DNA of 64,000 nt from Nageia nagi (lineage: Eukaryota; Pinophyta): NCBI GenBank assembly GCA_050084985.1, contig JBITNC010000002.1, positions 19,902,001 to 19,966,000 of the forward strand, given 5' to 3'. Shown in pieces: positions 22,806-35,700 of the stretch; the first letter of the stretch is position 1, and each line of letters starts with the position of its first letter. The notes beneath the pieces were generated by a model, which saw only the letters and a program-made list of their open reading frames with translations, had not been told where the DNA came from and did no database searches. Position numbers and translations under genes: made by a program.

Positions 22806-25299
22806 AAATTGTAATTTATACTAATTACATGAAATGACAAATAAATAAGGGCACAACACCATTCAATATTCAACAAGTATAAACAAAAATGGAGTAAGTA
22901 CAACTATTTGATGTCAATCCTCAACTAATATATCTTCAATAACACATGGATTGGATCAGATCTTCCATGACTACAATGTACATCATTATTTTTGCAAAAT
23001 ACAATACCAATATCATTATTTTATTTAGTAAATTAAGTGAAGCACATAAAATGAAATATAATAGATAGCATGAGAGTCTAATAGATCCAAGTATGATAAG
23101 AGTGGCAATCGGAATGTTAGTCAAACATTCTATGATTGTAGGATAACATTGATTATCTAAAAAAAGTTATAGATAAAACTCATGATTAATACATATTAGC
23201 CTAGATTCATGTATGATTAGTATGTTTATCCTTATATTTTTTATATTTTTCCAAAGAAATAAATATACACCATAAATATATCAATGATATATCATAAATA
23301 TGATTTTAAATGAATTAAAAATCAAATTTAGGTGTTTATATATGCCCATGTTTGAATATGTGATGGTGGGAACTAGAATCATATAATCCAAAGAAGAACG
23401 AAACAACTTATATGATTGAAATTAAAAATATATTTCCATGAATGATGGATGGTTATAGTTTGGATCTCATTGTCATGATGTCGCCTCCTTGCTCCCTTTT
23501 TGACTTGGTTTCCACATAAATCAATGATGAAGAAATGGAACAAAGAAAAAAATAATCATCTTCTAGCTTGAAGGATTATGAAGTTGAGCTCTAGTCTCCA
23601 AGGTTGAAAACGATTTTCTTGAAAGGCATAAAGAAGCAGCTACAAGCATACATAACATCTCATATGATATATCAATGTTAGAGCAAATATGAAATCAACA
23701 TAATATGATATTCTCATTATAAATCATGATAAACTTGGGAATGAAGTCATCTATCCTAAAAGGGTCATATATGACTTATATCGATGGTGGATCTTTTAAT
23801 TCCCCAAATTGACTACAATGGGATAATCTAAGGATTTTAGCCATCTATCCAAGTAGGATCATTGATGAATTTGTCTAAAATGTAAGTGATAGAAGGATAA
23901 GAACATTTACCCAGTGAATCATTGATGTCTTATGTCTTCTTGTTTGATAGAATCCTATGATTGATATCATCATAAGATTACCATGACAGGTCTTTTGATG
24001 CCTTAAAGACCAAAATAGTAATGATCATATGAAGGATACCTCTACTCTATGGGATTAACAATCAATGCTCTACTCCACATGATTGACAAGGAACTCCTTC
24101 ATACTACTTTGATACATTTGATGGAATTTTTTATGACATTCATGATAGCATATATAAAATTTTACAAAATTGAAATGATAAATTATTTTTCTTTCATCAG
24201 ATAAATATTATAAAAGAGATACAATATACCTAATAGGCTTATAAAAAGTCTTTTGTTTATGTTGTGCTTACAACGATGTTGATTTTGTCTTAGGACACAA
24301 GAAAGACATCAATGTAGTTATTGCTTGTAAGCAAAATTGACAAATATTACATGATAAAATTGTTAACATTCATATTTGTTTTTGTTTTCTATTGACTATT
24401 TTAATGATAGATATATGCTCATGTTGAAGAGTGTTTTTGTCTAGTAAATTTAAACTTGTTAGTATTTGATATGTGAAGCAATGTTATTGTTGTTTTTAGC
24501 AATCTTGTTTTGAAAAATTGATAATATTTTTTATATCGAATTAGATAAAAGGCATAACTTTTCATTGGTTTACTTGCAAATATTGAGTTTTTGAATATTT
24601 TATAAAATAAAGATTAATATATTGAAAAAGTTTATAAAAGTGTAATTTGACTTTTCATTATTTAAATGGCATGTGATTCATTGAAAAAGAGCATATACTT
24701 ACCTACTAGTTAAGCTCATTAAAGGATATCTATGAATTAATTTTCATTTGTACATGCATTTTCATTGTAGGTTTGCAAAGACACATCATTTGATCCGTGT
24801 GGAATGTCCATTGATGAAGAAGGTTATTCATAAGGAAAAAAGGATCCATGTTTCACCTTCTAGACACATGGTTAGTAACAATTGTCACCTATGCCTTTAA
24901 TTTTATAAAGACATGAAAATTAGTAAATTCATTTTGAAATTAGCGATTTTTTTAACATTTTATTTTTTGTTTTGTTTGTTTTAGAAAAAATATAGAGAAT
25001 GTAATTTGATCAAATAAATAAATAAGATTTATTTTAGCAACAAAAAATGAAATTTAAAAACATTCTTCGTAAAATTAAGAATGACATAGGTGTTGTTGGC
25101 TACGACAACACCAGTGTTGGTTTTGTTTCAGTTAAAATGTAAAGTAAACTTCAAATGAAGATGCTTTACTCATAGTTAATACATACTTGATCTTTTATGG
25201 TCATAGTTGCATAGATAATAAGTGTTAGTTTTGAAATAGAATAAGATTTAAATTTGAGAATGTGTCCTTGATATATCTTATTTAATTGTTGATGTAAGA
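22806..25299. other. AT-rich intergenic sequence, no gene recognised
   Basis: Frames are stop-rich and short. I see no domain, no LTR pair and no tandem array here. Confidence 0.6.
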
Positions 25300-26070
25300 T
25301 CATACATTTTGTATGTGAGGTACTCCTATTAGGATCATTCTAGAATTGACTCGACAATGGCATATTTCTGCTAATGATGACGGGATCATGGTTAAGATTT
25401 CATTGAGCCACATGTTAAATGTTGGATCCTATCTGTAACAACTTCCACCTACCTATTAGAGGCATGTAATGACATTGGAGTATGTCTATTGGATTATGTG
25501 AATGTCTATTAGGGGAAAGTTAGTTATGACTCAATGAGTTAGCATGTTGGAGAAGGGGGAGGCCCTTTCCGATGGTTGATTGGATCAAACAAATATCACC
25601 CCCAATAAGAGGGTGTGTTTTATCCACTCTACATGCATCCATATGCCAATGGCCTTTCAACACATTAGGTTAGAGATGGAATCTTTCAGATAAGGTGGAG
25701 AAACTTCCCTGTTGAGTTCATATCATTCAAGATATGATCAATCACTCTTCTTTGTATGCATGGTCATCGACCATATTGGAGTAGTTGTATTGTGTTCAAC
25801 ACAAGTTTGTAACGTTGGACCACAAGGGTCGCACCATCTCCCATACCTCCCTGGTATAAATATGGGCATATAAGCATATACTCATAATCATTCAACAGGT
25901 CTATTGCATGCATGTGATGATCTTAGGACCCCAATGTGGTATAGTTAAGACAATAAGATGTGAGGGATCCATTCTTGATATGACGTTAAGGAGAAGTGAC
26001 AGTTGATCAACAACATATTAGATGCCAACATCATTTGGTAACCATATTGGTACATGATTGGATGGGGAGA
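25300..26070 (+). promoter_or_regulatory. LTR-like region with TATA box
   Basis: Less AT-rich than its surroundings and with a clear TATA-like box (GGTATAAATATGG, about 25851-25863), as in U3/R of a plant LTR. No partner copy exists in the window and its borders are not visible, so a solo LTR is only a suggestion. Confidence 0.3.
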
Positions 26071-26074
26071 GGAT

Positions 26075-26313
26075 TGAAGTTATTTAATATAAACAAATAA
26101 CTAAATTACTCAAGCAATTCATAACTTAAAATAGTTCTGCAACTAAAAGTTAGAATGCATTCAACAATGGATGCTCACAATTTCACACAACACCATTAAC
26201 TTGCATTAAATTATTGATAACACACTCCAAAACTTACAAATCCTTGAAACAATGCTTAAATACATTCTACAAATCAGGGGCGACCTAGACTGTTCACTTC
26301 ACATTCTCTAATA
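26075..26313 (-). repeat. 3' LTR of the 26-29 kb copia element
   Basis: Same length (239 bp) as 28973-29211 and similar throughout. Minus-strand end GCTTCA; the start reads TTATTAGAG, which is not the usual TG. Confidence 0.85.
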
Positions 26314-26647
26314 AGCTTGTTATGAAGAAGCAAAAAACAAAGTGCAACTAGAGTTTGCATTTCTTGACTTAAACTCCTTGTAATTCTCCTCATAGTTTTA
26401 CCATTTATGATTTGACTTTGTGGGTATCCTTCAACCACATCTTGCCTTTGTTACCTTGGTTCATCATTCTTGCATTGGGTGAGCTTGGTGTACTCACACT
26501 TGTTGGTGTTGTAGTGGAGCTAGAGGATCTTGGTGAGCTTGGAACACTCACACTTGATGGTTGTCCTTTATTTTTCTGAGTCACAACATGGTTGGGTTAC
26601 TCCTTTGTTTATGTTTTCTCCTCCAAACTCTCATCTTCAAACACTTT

Positions 26648-27925
26648 CTAGGGTAATTTTTTATTACTATATTCTCCCCCTTCATCAAAAATAGCATTTG
26701 TAAACACAATTATCTTGTGAGTATTGGGATTATAGAATTTATAAGCCTTTGAATGCTCATAATATCCTATAAACACACAAGCTTCAGATTTGGCATCCAA
26801 CTTCGTCCTTTTTTCATCATTTACATGCACATATGCAAGACAACCAAACACTCTCAAATGTTCCAAATTTGGTTTTCTTTCAAACTAGGCTTCATAAGGG
26901 GTACTTTTGTCTAAGCTTCTTGTAGGATACCTATTCAAAATGTACACAATTGTTCTTAGTTCTTCAGCCCAATAAATATTGGACAATTTTTTTGCTTTGC
27001 ATCATGCTTCTAGCCATCTCAACCAATGTCATATTTTTCCTTTCTACTACACCATTTTTTTGTGTTGTGTAGAGAGAGGTAAAGTGTCTCATAATGCCAT
27101 TTCCTTCACAAAATTGAAAGAATTCATTGCTACAGTACTCTCCTCCTCTATCACTTCTCAAACACTTCACTATACCCAATTTGCTTCTCAACAAAAGTTT
27201 TAAATTCCTTAAAATGGTCAAATGCTTCATCCTTGCTCTTGATGAAATAAGCCCAACACATTCTAATGAAATCATCAATGAAAGTGATAAAGTAAGAAGT
27301 TTTACCAAAACTTTGAGTTTGCATAGGCCTACAAATGTCAGTATGGACCAATTGGAGAGGGTGTTTGGCTCTCCATGCTTCTTCCTTTGGAAACTTGCTC
27401 CTTGCTTGCTTTCCAAGTGCACATCCTTCACACGCATCTTTACAATCTTCTACTTGTGGCAGCCCTCTCACCATTGTTGGATGTGCCTTCAAAATCTGAA
27501 AATTCAAAGTGTCTAAACCTCATATTCCAAAGTACATTTTTGTCTTCAATTCCCACAAATACAAAGCCTCCATCCTTCTTAAGAAACTTTATTGGAAAGA
27601 GTTTATATGCGATCATATGAACAATAGTAACAAGACTTCCACCATGATTTTTATCATAAATTTTACACATCGTATCTTCAAACACCAATTTGTAATTCTT
27701 TTCCAACATTTGGCCAATGCTCAACAAACTTTGTCTCAAATCTAGAGTATAATAAATGTCTTTAACCTTCATAGTTCCCTTCTTTGTTGGAACTTGCATT
27801 TCTCCTTTGCCAACCATCTCCAAGCTCTTCTTATCTCCCAATCTCACACTTGACTTGTAGGAGTAATCAATTGGGGAGAGTAGGGACTTCTCACATGTCA
27901 TGTGATTTGAACACCCCCTATCCAA
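26648..27925 (-). pseudogene. Copia protease, GAG-pre and integrase
   Basis: The protease start reads LLDRGCSNHMT (27880-27925) where DSGCSNHMT is normal: the catalytic triad DSG has become DRG, and the Trp before it is a stop. GAG-pre follows (SLLSIGQMLEKNYKL, VLWNMRFRHFEFSDFE). Integrase has the zinc cysteines CEGCALGKQ, the catalytic block HTDICRPMQTQSFG, the second Asp in LRSDRGGEY, the Glu in NGVVERKN, and the C-terminal block FGCLAYVHV ... CVFIGYYEHSKAYKFYNP. At least three frame changes break it. All three integrase catalytic residues are still readable. Confidence 0.85.
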
Positions 27926-28039
27926 GAGTCAAGTTTCATCTTCAATCTTTTGGGGGTCTGTAATTTAAAGAAACAATTATTCTTCACCATATCCATGCTC
28001 CTCTTATCCACAATGGGTTGATTTGCCTTCATGTGCTTG

Positions 28040-28780
28040 TTTCATCCTACATTCATACTCAAGATGATCAAATTCATTGCAATAAAAACATTGCAAATTT
28101 CTCTTATCTTTACCTCTACCTCCTCTTTCAAAGTTTCTCTCCCTTGATTCAAATGCTGGTTGATTTTTCATACTATGTTCTCTTCCTCTTTCAAAAGAGC
28201 CTCTTCTTCCTAATTTGCCTCTTCCTCTTGAACATCTACTTTGTCCTCTTCCTTGTCTTCATTCTATTTGATGGAGAATGCTTGCTCATCATTGTGGCTT
28301 GTTATCATTTTTGTTCTCTTCAAAACTCTCTCTTCATGTGATGTAAGAGAGCCAATTAAATTGTCAATTTCCATGGTTGAGAGGTCCTTTGTTTCTTCAA
28401 TAATGAGTGCAGTGATCATATCTCTCTATTAATGTTCTGAAAACCTTCTTGATGACTACCTCCTCTATCTTCTCTCCAAGAATGGCCATTTTATTAACTA
28501 TGATTTTCACTTTTACACCATAATCTCCAACAATCTTCTTCACTTCCTGTTTCAAATTCTCAAACTCCCTTATCAATGTTTAGAGTTTCACCTCTTTCAT
28601 CTTAAGGCTCCCTTGGTAGCTTTCTCTCAATGTTGCCCATGCTTCCTGGGCTGAGACATAAGCTGAGATTCTAGTAAAAATGCTCTTGTCCAAAGCTGCT
28701 TGGATGAAAGACAGCCATGGAATTTTGTTTTTCTTTCTCCTTAGCATCTGCACGCAAGGCATCCAATCAATAAGATCATT
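28040..28780 (-). pseudogene. Copia gag with UBN2-like core and CCHC knuckle
   Basis: The core matches UBN2-type gag: IQAALDKSIFTRISAYVSAQ, then EAWATLRESYQGS and MKEVKL (28580-28762). Near 28060-28100 the minus strand encodes a full zinc knuckle CFYCNEFDHLEYEC (C-x2-C-x4-H-x4-C), used to bind element RNA. Frames differ between the two parts. The primer site at 28951 lies upstream, as expected. Confidence 0.75.
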
Positions 28781-28950
28781 GTAGCCAGCATCTATAATGT
28801 TCTAGTGGCCTCTTCTCTTCATGAGAGTCTTCATTCAGACACTCCAATACTCATAGTCACTCCTATAAAATTTTGGAATAAGTATTGCATTTGAGTTTCT
28901 TGCCATGTCTTCTATTCTCTTCCTAGACAACTTCTTGAACCCAATCTGAT

Positions 28951-28970
28951 CCAACGAAGCTCTGATACCA
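28951..28970 (-). other. Primer-binding site (initiator tRNA-Met) of the copia element
   Basis: Minus-strand TGGTATCAGAGCTTCG lies two bases after the LTR end. The first 12 bases fit initiator tRNA-Met perfectly. Confidence 0.9.
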
Positions 28971-28972
28971 AA

Positions 28973-29211
28973 TGAAGCTATTTAATATAAACAAATAATT
29001 GAATTACTCAAACAAGTCACAATTGAAAATAGGTCTGCAACTCAAAGGTAGAATGAATTCATCAATGGATGGTCACAGTTTCACACAACACCATAAAATG
29101 CATGAGATTATTGATAACACACTCCAACACTTACAAATCCTTGAAACAATACCTAAATACATTCTACAAGTTGTGGGTGACCTAGACTGTTCATTTCACA
29201 TTCTCTAATAA
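28973..29211 (-). repeat. 5' LTR of the 26-29 kb copia element
   Basis: Direct repeat of 26075-26313, both 239 bp, sharing AACACTTACAAATCCTTGAA and CCTAGACTGTTCA blocks. Confidence 0.85.
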
Positions 29212-29559
29212 CCAGAAAATGAGAAAAAGAAATGAAGAGATAACATCTAAAAAAAATGCAATAATCAGAACCAACCGGTGGGCCAGTTGGCTGAAGGACT
29301 AACCAATCTATAGGACACCAGTTCTCAGATAGAGCGTACAAAGGTAAAGTAGTAAGCTCAAATTTTAGGGAATTTCTATGTCTTGAGTTGTTTTAACATC
29401 TCTAAAGCCTTCAAAGATGATACAAAGGTAGAATAAGTGCAACGTTCATGCTAAATCCAGACACCAATACCAACAAATGCCTTTACTTACAAGTTACAAT
29501 AAGGATTTGAATGATAACAATAGGTATGTCTTCAAGTCAGGATCTATTGAAGTGATGTG

Positions 29560-31015
29560 TTGGATCCTATTCATAAGCTTGATAACATGGAATATTGCAA
29601 GAGCCAACATAAGGTATGCATCAAATTCAGCTAGAATGGAGTAAGAGAGAGTTCTTTTGGCCTAAAGAGATTTTGAGAGCATATTGACCAAAACCCTCTC
29701 AATGCAAGCCCAACCAAAGTGTCTCAAGCTAGGCCCCCAAACTTCACATCCATAAAGCAAGGTCAAAGAGACAAGATAATGGAAGAGTTTAATTTTTATC
29801 ATGATATCTTGGGACTATAGTTGAAAACATTATCTCTTAAGTGTGATAGCCACATGCAGCCTTTATTCAATCTGTTATAGGAGGTTGGGACTAAGCTACA
29901 AGTAGGATCTATGAAAAGCACAACTAGATAGGTGTAACAAGTGACTACCTCAATAGATTATCCTTGGAAAGTCAAGTTGGTTTTGAAAGCATATGCTCTC
30001 GACATATTAAAGGACATCACCTTTATCTTTTTGAGATTAACTTCAAGACCATGAGTATCATGGAAGGTACGCAAGGTGTCAACCTAAAGTTGAAGCCCAG
30101 ATATTGTATGATATAGCAAGATGGCATTGTCTATAAAGAGCAAAATTGAGACCATGGAATCATGTAGAAAACGTCCGACACCTAGGCCCAAGGTGTTTGA
30201 GATCAAATGTTTGAGTTCATCAATATAGAGCCCAAATAGAATAGGTGAGAGATGAAAAACTTGTTTGACAACAATAGTGTTATAGACCCAAGTGGGAACC
30301 AATTCAAACTTGGCCTGCTACTTGTTCATATAATATCATGATAAAGGCTATGACATCGCTAGGGATCCCTAAGTTTTCAAGTCTTTGATACAAAAGATGT
30401 TTAGGAACAATATCAAAGGCTTTATGAAAGTCAACAAAGCAACAATAAACCTTTACTCAAGCTTCTTCAATTATGGTTTGTAGAGTGAGAATGTGATCAA
30501 TAATGTGATAATTTTTACGAAAGCCAACTTGACCAAGTACATGGAGATTATGTGTTTCAACAAAGCTAGGTATGAACTCATCAAGACATGTGGCAACGAC
30601 TTTCGCTAAGGTGTCACTGACAATAATCATTTCGTAGTTACTAAGGTCAAGGGGGTTGCCAACTTTGTAAATGGGATAGATGATATTGGAGGTCCAAGAT
30701 GAGGGAAAGCTTTTAGAAGAGAAGTAGTTAAGCATTTCAACAATATGGGCAGCTAAAACTACAAGATTATGTTTGAAAAATTCAACAATTAGATTTTCAG
30801 TCAACAACTTTACTAATTTGAAGTTTACATGAAGAAATGGCAATGATGGGGTCGAGGGTTGGGAATAATTAAGGGTTGGTTCAAGATGTTGTAGAGGGCA
30901 AATGCATAAATGGACCAGATGTACAAGTCAATGATAGAGGTAATGGAATGAGGTTGTGCATTTGACTTTCTATGGGTTGCGTTAACTACTTCATGGAAGT
31001 TAGACACTAGCACAT
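29560..31015 (-). pseudogene. LINE reverse transcriptase (LINE family 2)
   Basis: From high to low coordinates: WTSNIIYPIYKVGNPLDLSN, then VGFRKNYHIIDHILTLQTII (30457-30843), a FxKAFD-like block near 30420, SPILFGLYIDELKHLI and the catalytic box degraded to LLFIDNAILLY (30084-30302), and the thumb block LTLLYGCEVWGPSLRHFG near 29735. These are RT motifs of a non-LTR element in the right order. The catalytic ADD reads IDN, so it is dead. No endonuclease domain is seen, so it is probably 5'-truncated. Confidence 0.85.
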
Positions 31016-31019
31016 TCTA

Positions 31020-31927
31020 CCTTTCATGTGTGAGATGGCCATCACTATAAAGGATATTTATATGTTACAACACTTAACCATGTTAGGTAAGTACGTGATT
31101 ATACTTGATTGGATGACAAATATGTAAGTACTAGATATGGTTGCTCAATTAATTAAGATCCCGTCAATCAAGACGTCAACTTAAAGATAGTACATCAAAA
31201 TATATTTAACATGATATCTTAGGCTACCTCATATTACGTTGATTCTAATCAATTAGTTTTATTGTTTTTCGCTCCTTAATAAGGGAGAATAAGGATTTTA
31301 GGTGGGTCTTGGGCACATTGTTTACAATATGATTGAGCAAAGTACCATCTCTATACATGGGTAAGAATTATGCTAGTTCACATGGAGAACATATATAGGT
31401 TTTTCTTTAATTCTTTTGAACCATCTAGAACGCTTTAGGTATGGGCCTAGGAGCACATCTCTTATAAGGCTAACGGGCTATAGATGATTCTTAAAGCTTT
31501 TACTAGAACTACGATGTTAAAGTTGACTTAAAGCTTTTACATTGGTTTAACATATTTAACTAACGTTTCCTAGTTGACTTAAAAGCTATATATGACTCTA
31601 TTACAACCATGGAGAATTCACATAGGATGTTTAGAGGATATGTAGAAGATATAAGAAGTGTGGAGGCATAGATGGCTTGTAGTGAATGGAGAATATCTAT
31701 GTTAGGATATATGGTATAACTTTCCATGCATCACCCCAATGTAAGGAATTACACTTACAAGTAATTTCATGTTGAGCCTACTTTAAGAGAGTATTAAGTT
31801 CTTGGTGTATACCTTTAAATATGTGTAAGGTGAATTTCATGTAATTACTACCCATGGTTAAGTGAGTCATATGTATTTATTGTCTATGGGAGATTAGATA
31901 AAGCAATGACTTCCATAAAAGGAACTC
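31020..31927. other. No gene recognised
   Basis: AT-rich, stop-rich sequence. A short direct repeat around AGTTGACTTAAAGC occurs near 31510 and 31575. Nothing else seen. Confidence 0.5.
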
Positions 31928-32310
31928 ATGAAGTTTCTCAAAGAAAAATATGCAAGAGGTGTAACATCAATCTATAAGACCAAGCACAACAACTCAATGG
32001 GAAGGCACAAAGCAAGGTTAGTTGCAAAAAGACACCCTCAACAATCTGGAGCATATTATGAAAAAACATTTGCACTAGTTGCTAGTCATGAAATAATAAG
32101 GCTTGTTTTAGCTACAATAGTAAACAAGAGATGGGCAACACACCAATTAAATGTGAAAAGTGCATTCTTAAATGTATACATTTAAAAAAAAAAAGAGGAT
32201 TTCAAATCATAGCCAAAAAAAACATGTTATACAAACTCAACAAGGTATTGTATGGTCTTAAACAAACATCTAGAGCATAGTACCGGATTGATTCATGCTT
32301 GTTCATGATA
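31928..32310 (+). pseudogene. Copia reverse transcriptase (RVT_2) fragment
   Basis: An 85-residue open stretch carries GRHKARLVAKRHPQQSG, YYEKTFALVASHEIIRLVLA and HQLNVKSAFLNVYI, the N-terminal third of copia RT (the catalytic Asp of LDVKSAFLNG is Asn here). After a poly(A)-like run it continues in another frame with YKLNKVLYGLKQTSRA, the next RT block. It is a short orphan piece with no LTR nearby. It lies 350 bp beyond the 3' end of the AHL-like gene. Confidence 0.85.
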
Positions 32311-32659
32311 ATAGATATTTAATTTCAGTCATTTTAGTATGTTTGAATGTTTGGTTTTTATTTTAAGATTAAGGTTTCTCCATTAATAAATCTAATGATA
32401 AAATGTACTTCTAATCCTCCAATATATACTATCAAAATAGAATAATCACTTCAAAATTAGAAGTTATAATCTATGAACGTTAAACTATCTACACCTTGAA
32501 AGATAAGAAATTCTTTGTCACAGCAATTAAATTTAATTAAACAAACTTTATCATGTACAACTTGAAATGCGTGCATTTTCACATAAACACCTGAAAAATA
32601 TATAATAGCTGCAAAAGCTCAATAACTACTTCCAACTTACAAAAATATATAGCATCAAC

Positions 32660-32791
32660 TTAAATCATATGGAGTAATTCTTTATGCAATGTCCCATTAC
32701 TTATAAGTATACCACCAGCTTGTGGAACAATAATTCGTCTATCAGCACCATCTCTAGCCAAAGTCAATTCACTTCCATTCCAATCAGTGAC
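32660..32791 (-). CDS. AHL: AHL-like gene, last exon
   Basis: 132 bp after acceptor TTTTCAG: VTDWNGSEL, DGADRRIIVPQAGG, ILISNGTLHKELL, then HMI and stop TAA. In this family VTDW directly follows the EAGG(K/E) end of the previous exon, which here lies at 59017; frame and strand agree. No stops or frameshifts. Confidence 0.85.
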   Translation of the reverse strand, partial: VTDWNGSELTLARDGADRRIIVPQAGGILISNGTLHKELLHMI

Positions 32792-35700
32792 CTGAAAATT
32801 TCAATATTAATCCATGATTCAGAAGATATTTCCAGAGGCCAAAATCTTGCATATAATTCAAAACGATTCAAGTGTTTTCATTTCCAATACAATGGGATCT
32901 ATGAAAAATGCAAAGTTCTTTATTCAAAAATATATTCCGCTTTAAGAAAGAGATGCTAAACAAAACTATTTAAATTATACAAAACTATTTTAAGATATAC
33001 AAAACCTACATTCAGTTCAAATGAAAACGTATAACCTTACATGGAGATAGCTCTTTAACCTTAACACATACAAATTAAACATGTTAGAATTGAAATCCCA
33101 TTACAACTTCAGATGAAATATTGCCTCATAAAATATAAGAGGAATGTGTCGAGACTCATACAACATTGAAACTAAATAACTAACCTTAATCTATCTTAAA
33201 GATAAGAAAATAAGGTGAAATATTTCCTAGTTCATAATTTGAAGGTATCAACTACTAGTTACTCAATTGCCCCTTTACCAAATCTCCAAAAACAATTTTA
33301 GCAAACACAATCTATGTAAGAAGACACATAACCAAACCCCGTTTGGCCAATTTGAAGTTGATTTTGATGATGATAAAAGCGGGCAAAATAAGTACAAATC
33401 AAAGAATGACTTAAAATCTTATATAAATTTAATATTGGAACCAACAAAAATATCTCAAATATTTAGGAAAATTTATATATGCTTTGACAAGTTTGTGAGA
33501 CTTTTAAAACTTTAATATTGGAACCAACAACAGTATCTCAAAACATTTAGGGAATGTCTATAAGCTTCTACAAGTTTGTCAGACATGCAATAAATGAAGG
33601 GTGCTAAAGAATAGGTATCATGTATCTAGAATCTCAAGATCGGTTGCACTAGCCACTTTACCAATATCCAGTTTCATCGCATAAGATGTTCCAGTAATGA
33701 TCTGGCTGGCCCTGTAGCTAATGCTACTAAATCCTTTCCACCAATCTATGTTGTGGTTCCTCACAAGCTACATTTCTACCAAATTGTTCTTATACATTAA
33801 ATAAAGCAAGCTATCAGAAATGTATACCTTATTGATGGCACAAACTATTGAACTATTATGCAGCTGTGCTACAGCATGGTTGTGAACTTTTTCCTATAAT
33901 CCCACCACCTTAGCTTTCTTTCACATTCTCTGCATTCTCTAAAACTTAATCACCAAATCAAATTCGGCACTTATCTCCAATTAACTTCCAGCATCATGAA
34001 GTAAGTCGATTTCCTTCAACATGTCCACAACAACAGGGAATCATAACAAGCACTTAATGTTTGTGAATCAGTCAGCAAAAATTCTATGCAAGACCTTACC
34101 TCCAACTGGAAGGCATCAACGTCTCAGCAAAACCAAAGCAATTACCACATGATACTTCTCTGCCACCATTCAATAGAACTCCCAAACATAACATGGTAAT
34201 GTAATATATATCATATAGAAGCCACTTTATAGCTTAATACCCAGAAAGCAAGCCATTGACAAGCGATGACACATGATTTTAAAGGTCCAAATGAAAAAAG
34301 CCTGACATAGATGCAAGCAATCAATGACAATAATCAGTAAGCCCAACACCCATAGTATTAAGCACACTCCTAAGCAATGAAATCACAAACCTCTTTGTTC
34401 AATTAATGAGAAACTTTCACTAAACTTCTAGTCAAGAGAGTCATGGCTTAAAAGATGAGATGCAGAAACCAATAAATCATCATCAGACTCCAATGACTTG
34501 CTCAAATTTCCATGCATTTTCATGTTACTGTTTCATGTACATGTTGTAGAGGCCATATCAAATGTAGGTCTTATTTTGGTCTATAATGACTAGCATTATA
34601 TCAATAACCAATTTATTGGATGCTTCGACAAGCATTTTTCAATATCCTATATTTCTAAAAGTTTGTGGGCACTCATGAAATATTATCATACCAATTTCAA
34701 AATCTTAGTTTGTATTAAGCAAAATCAAGAATTGTGCATCATCTACACGTTAAAAGATATAGTAATGCTAAAATCATAATGGACAAATATAGTTATCAAA
34801 TATATTGAGATACAGATCTGACAGAATTATCAAACTCCCCAACAAGGATGGCCTGCTGAAAGAAAAGGAATGATCAAACTCCCCAACAAGGAGAAACAGA
34901 TTTTCCACATATATATGGGTTGCGAATCTGCTTGACAACTTAACATGCATGTGCTTCACTATGCCAGTCACCAGGTACATCTCAATTTTATCTGTAAATT
35001 AATCATTACTGTAAAGCTTTTTACTAGTCTGATTTTAATTTTTTCAGCGCAGTCCATCAACCATAACAAATATATCTGATAAGGATAATTATATTTGTGC
35101 ATAACTTAAAACAGGTCATTATAATTTGTAAGCATACGAAGTAGATTTGTTGATTTTCAATCTTCACTTTCAGTCAATTTTGAGCTTTTTCAATTCATAT
35201 AAGCATAGTATCTCAACAACAACAAAAAATAATACATCTTCATGTTGAGTCAAAAACTGAAGTAGGTTTCATTCATTTTTCAAGAAACCGCTATGACTTT
35301 GGTAGTTTTTATATTTTCAAAACTTCCTTGTTTGTCTTGTGTTATGAACATATGATTTCAGTTTACGTAGTATTGCCAATTGTCAAAATTTTGATCTTAT
35401 GAGCTTTTGTGCAAGCTAATAATATATTATCACACATCCTTTCCAACCATATTTGTGATTCATCTTATGAGTTTTTGGTGGTTTTCTATAAAACACATGA
35501 GCACTCACGATTTTTTTGTGGTTTTCAACAAAACTTGTGATGAATTTATCAATGCTTCACACTATTTTAAGTACTTGCAGAGTCTTTGGCAAGAAAAAAT
35601 AACGCCTTTCCAAAAGGAACAAAATAATATAAATTTATGAAGCAAAATTGGCTCCAGATTACTCCCAGATCAGAATTCGACAACATTATGCATTTTGTTT

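Larger units (their letters stand above)
26075..29211 (-). mobile_element. Ty1/copia retrotransposon lacking RT and RNase H
   Basis: Two 239-bp direct repeats flank 2.66 kb. Read on the minus strand it has 5' LTR, primer site (28951-28970), gag with UBN2-like part and zinc knuckle, protease start, GAG-pre block, complete-looking integrase region and 3' LTR. The internal sequence jumps from the integrase C-terminus (about 26648) to the 3' LTR in 330 bp, so RT and RNase H have been deleted. It could move only with help from another element. Flanking 5-mers AGGAT and CCAGA do not match. Confidence 0.9.

Noticed and set aside
25320-25360. GAATTGACTCGA shared with the copia B junction at 50668
   Set aside because: Similarity covers only about 12 bp and does not extend either way, so it is probably chance.
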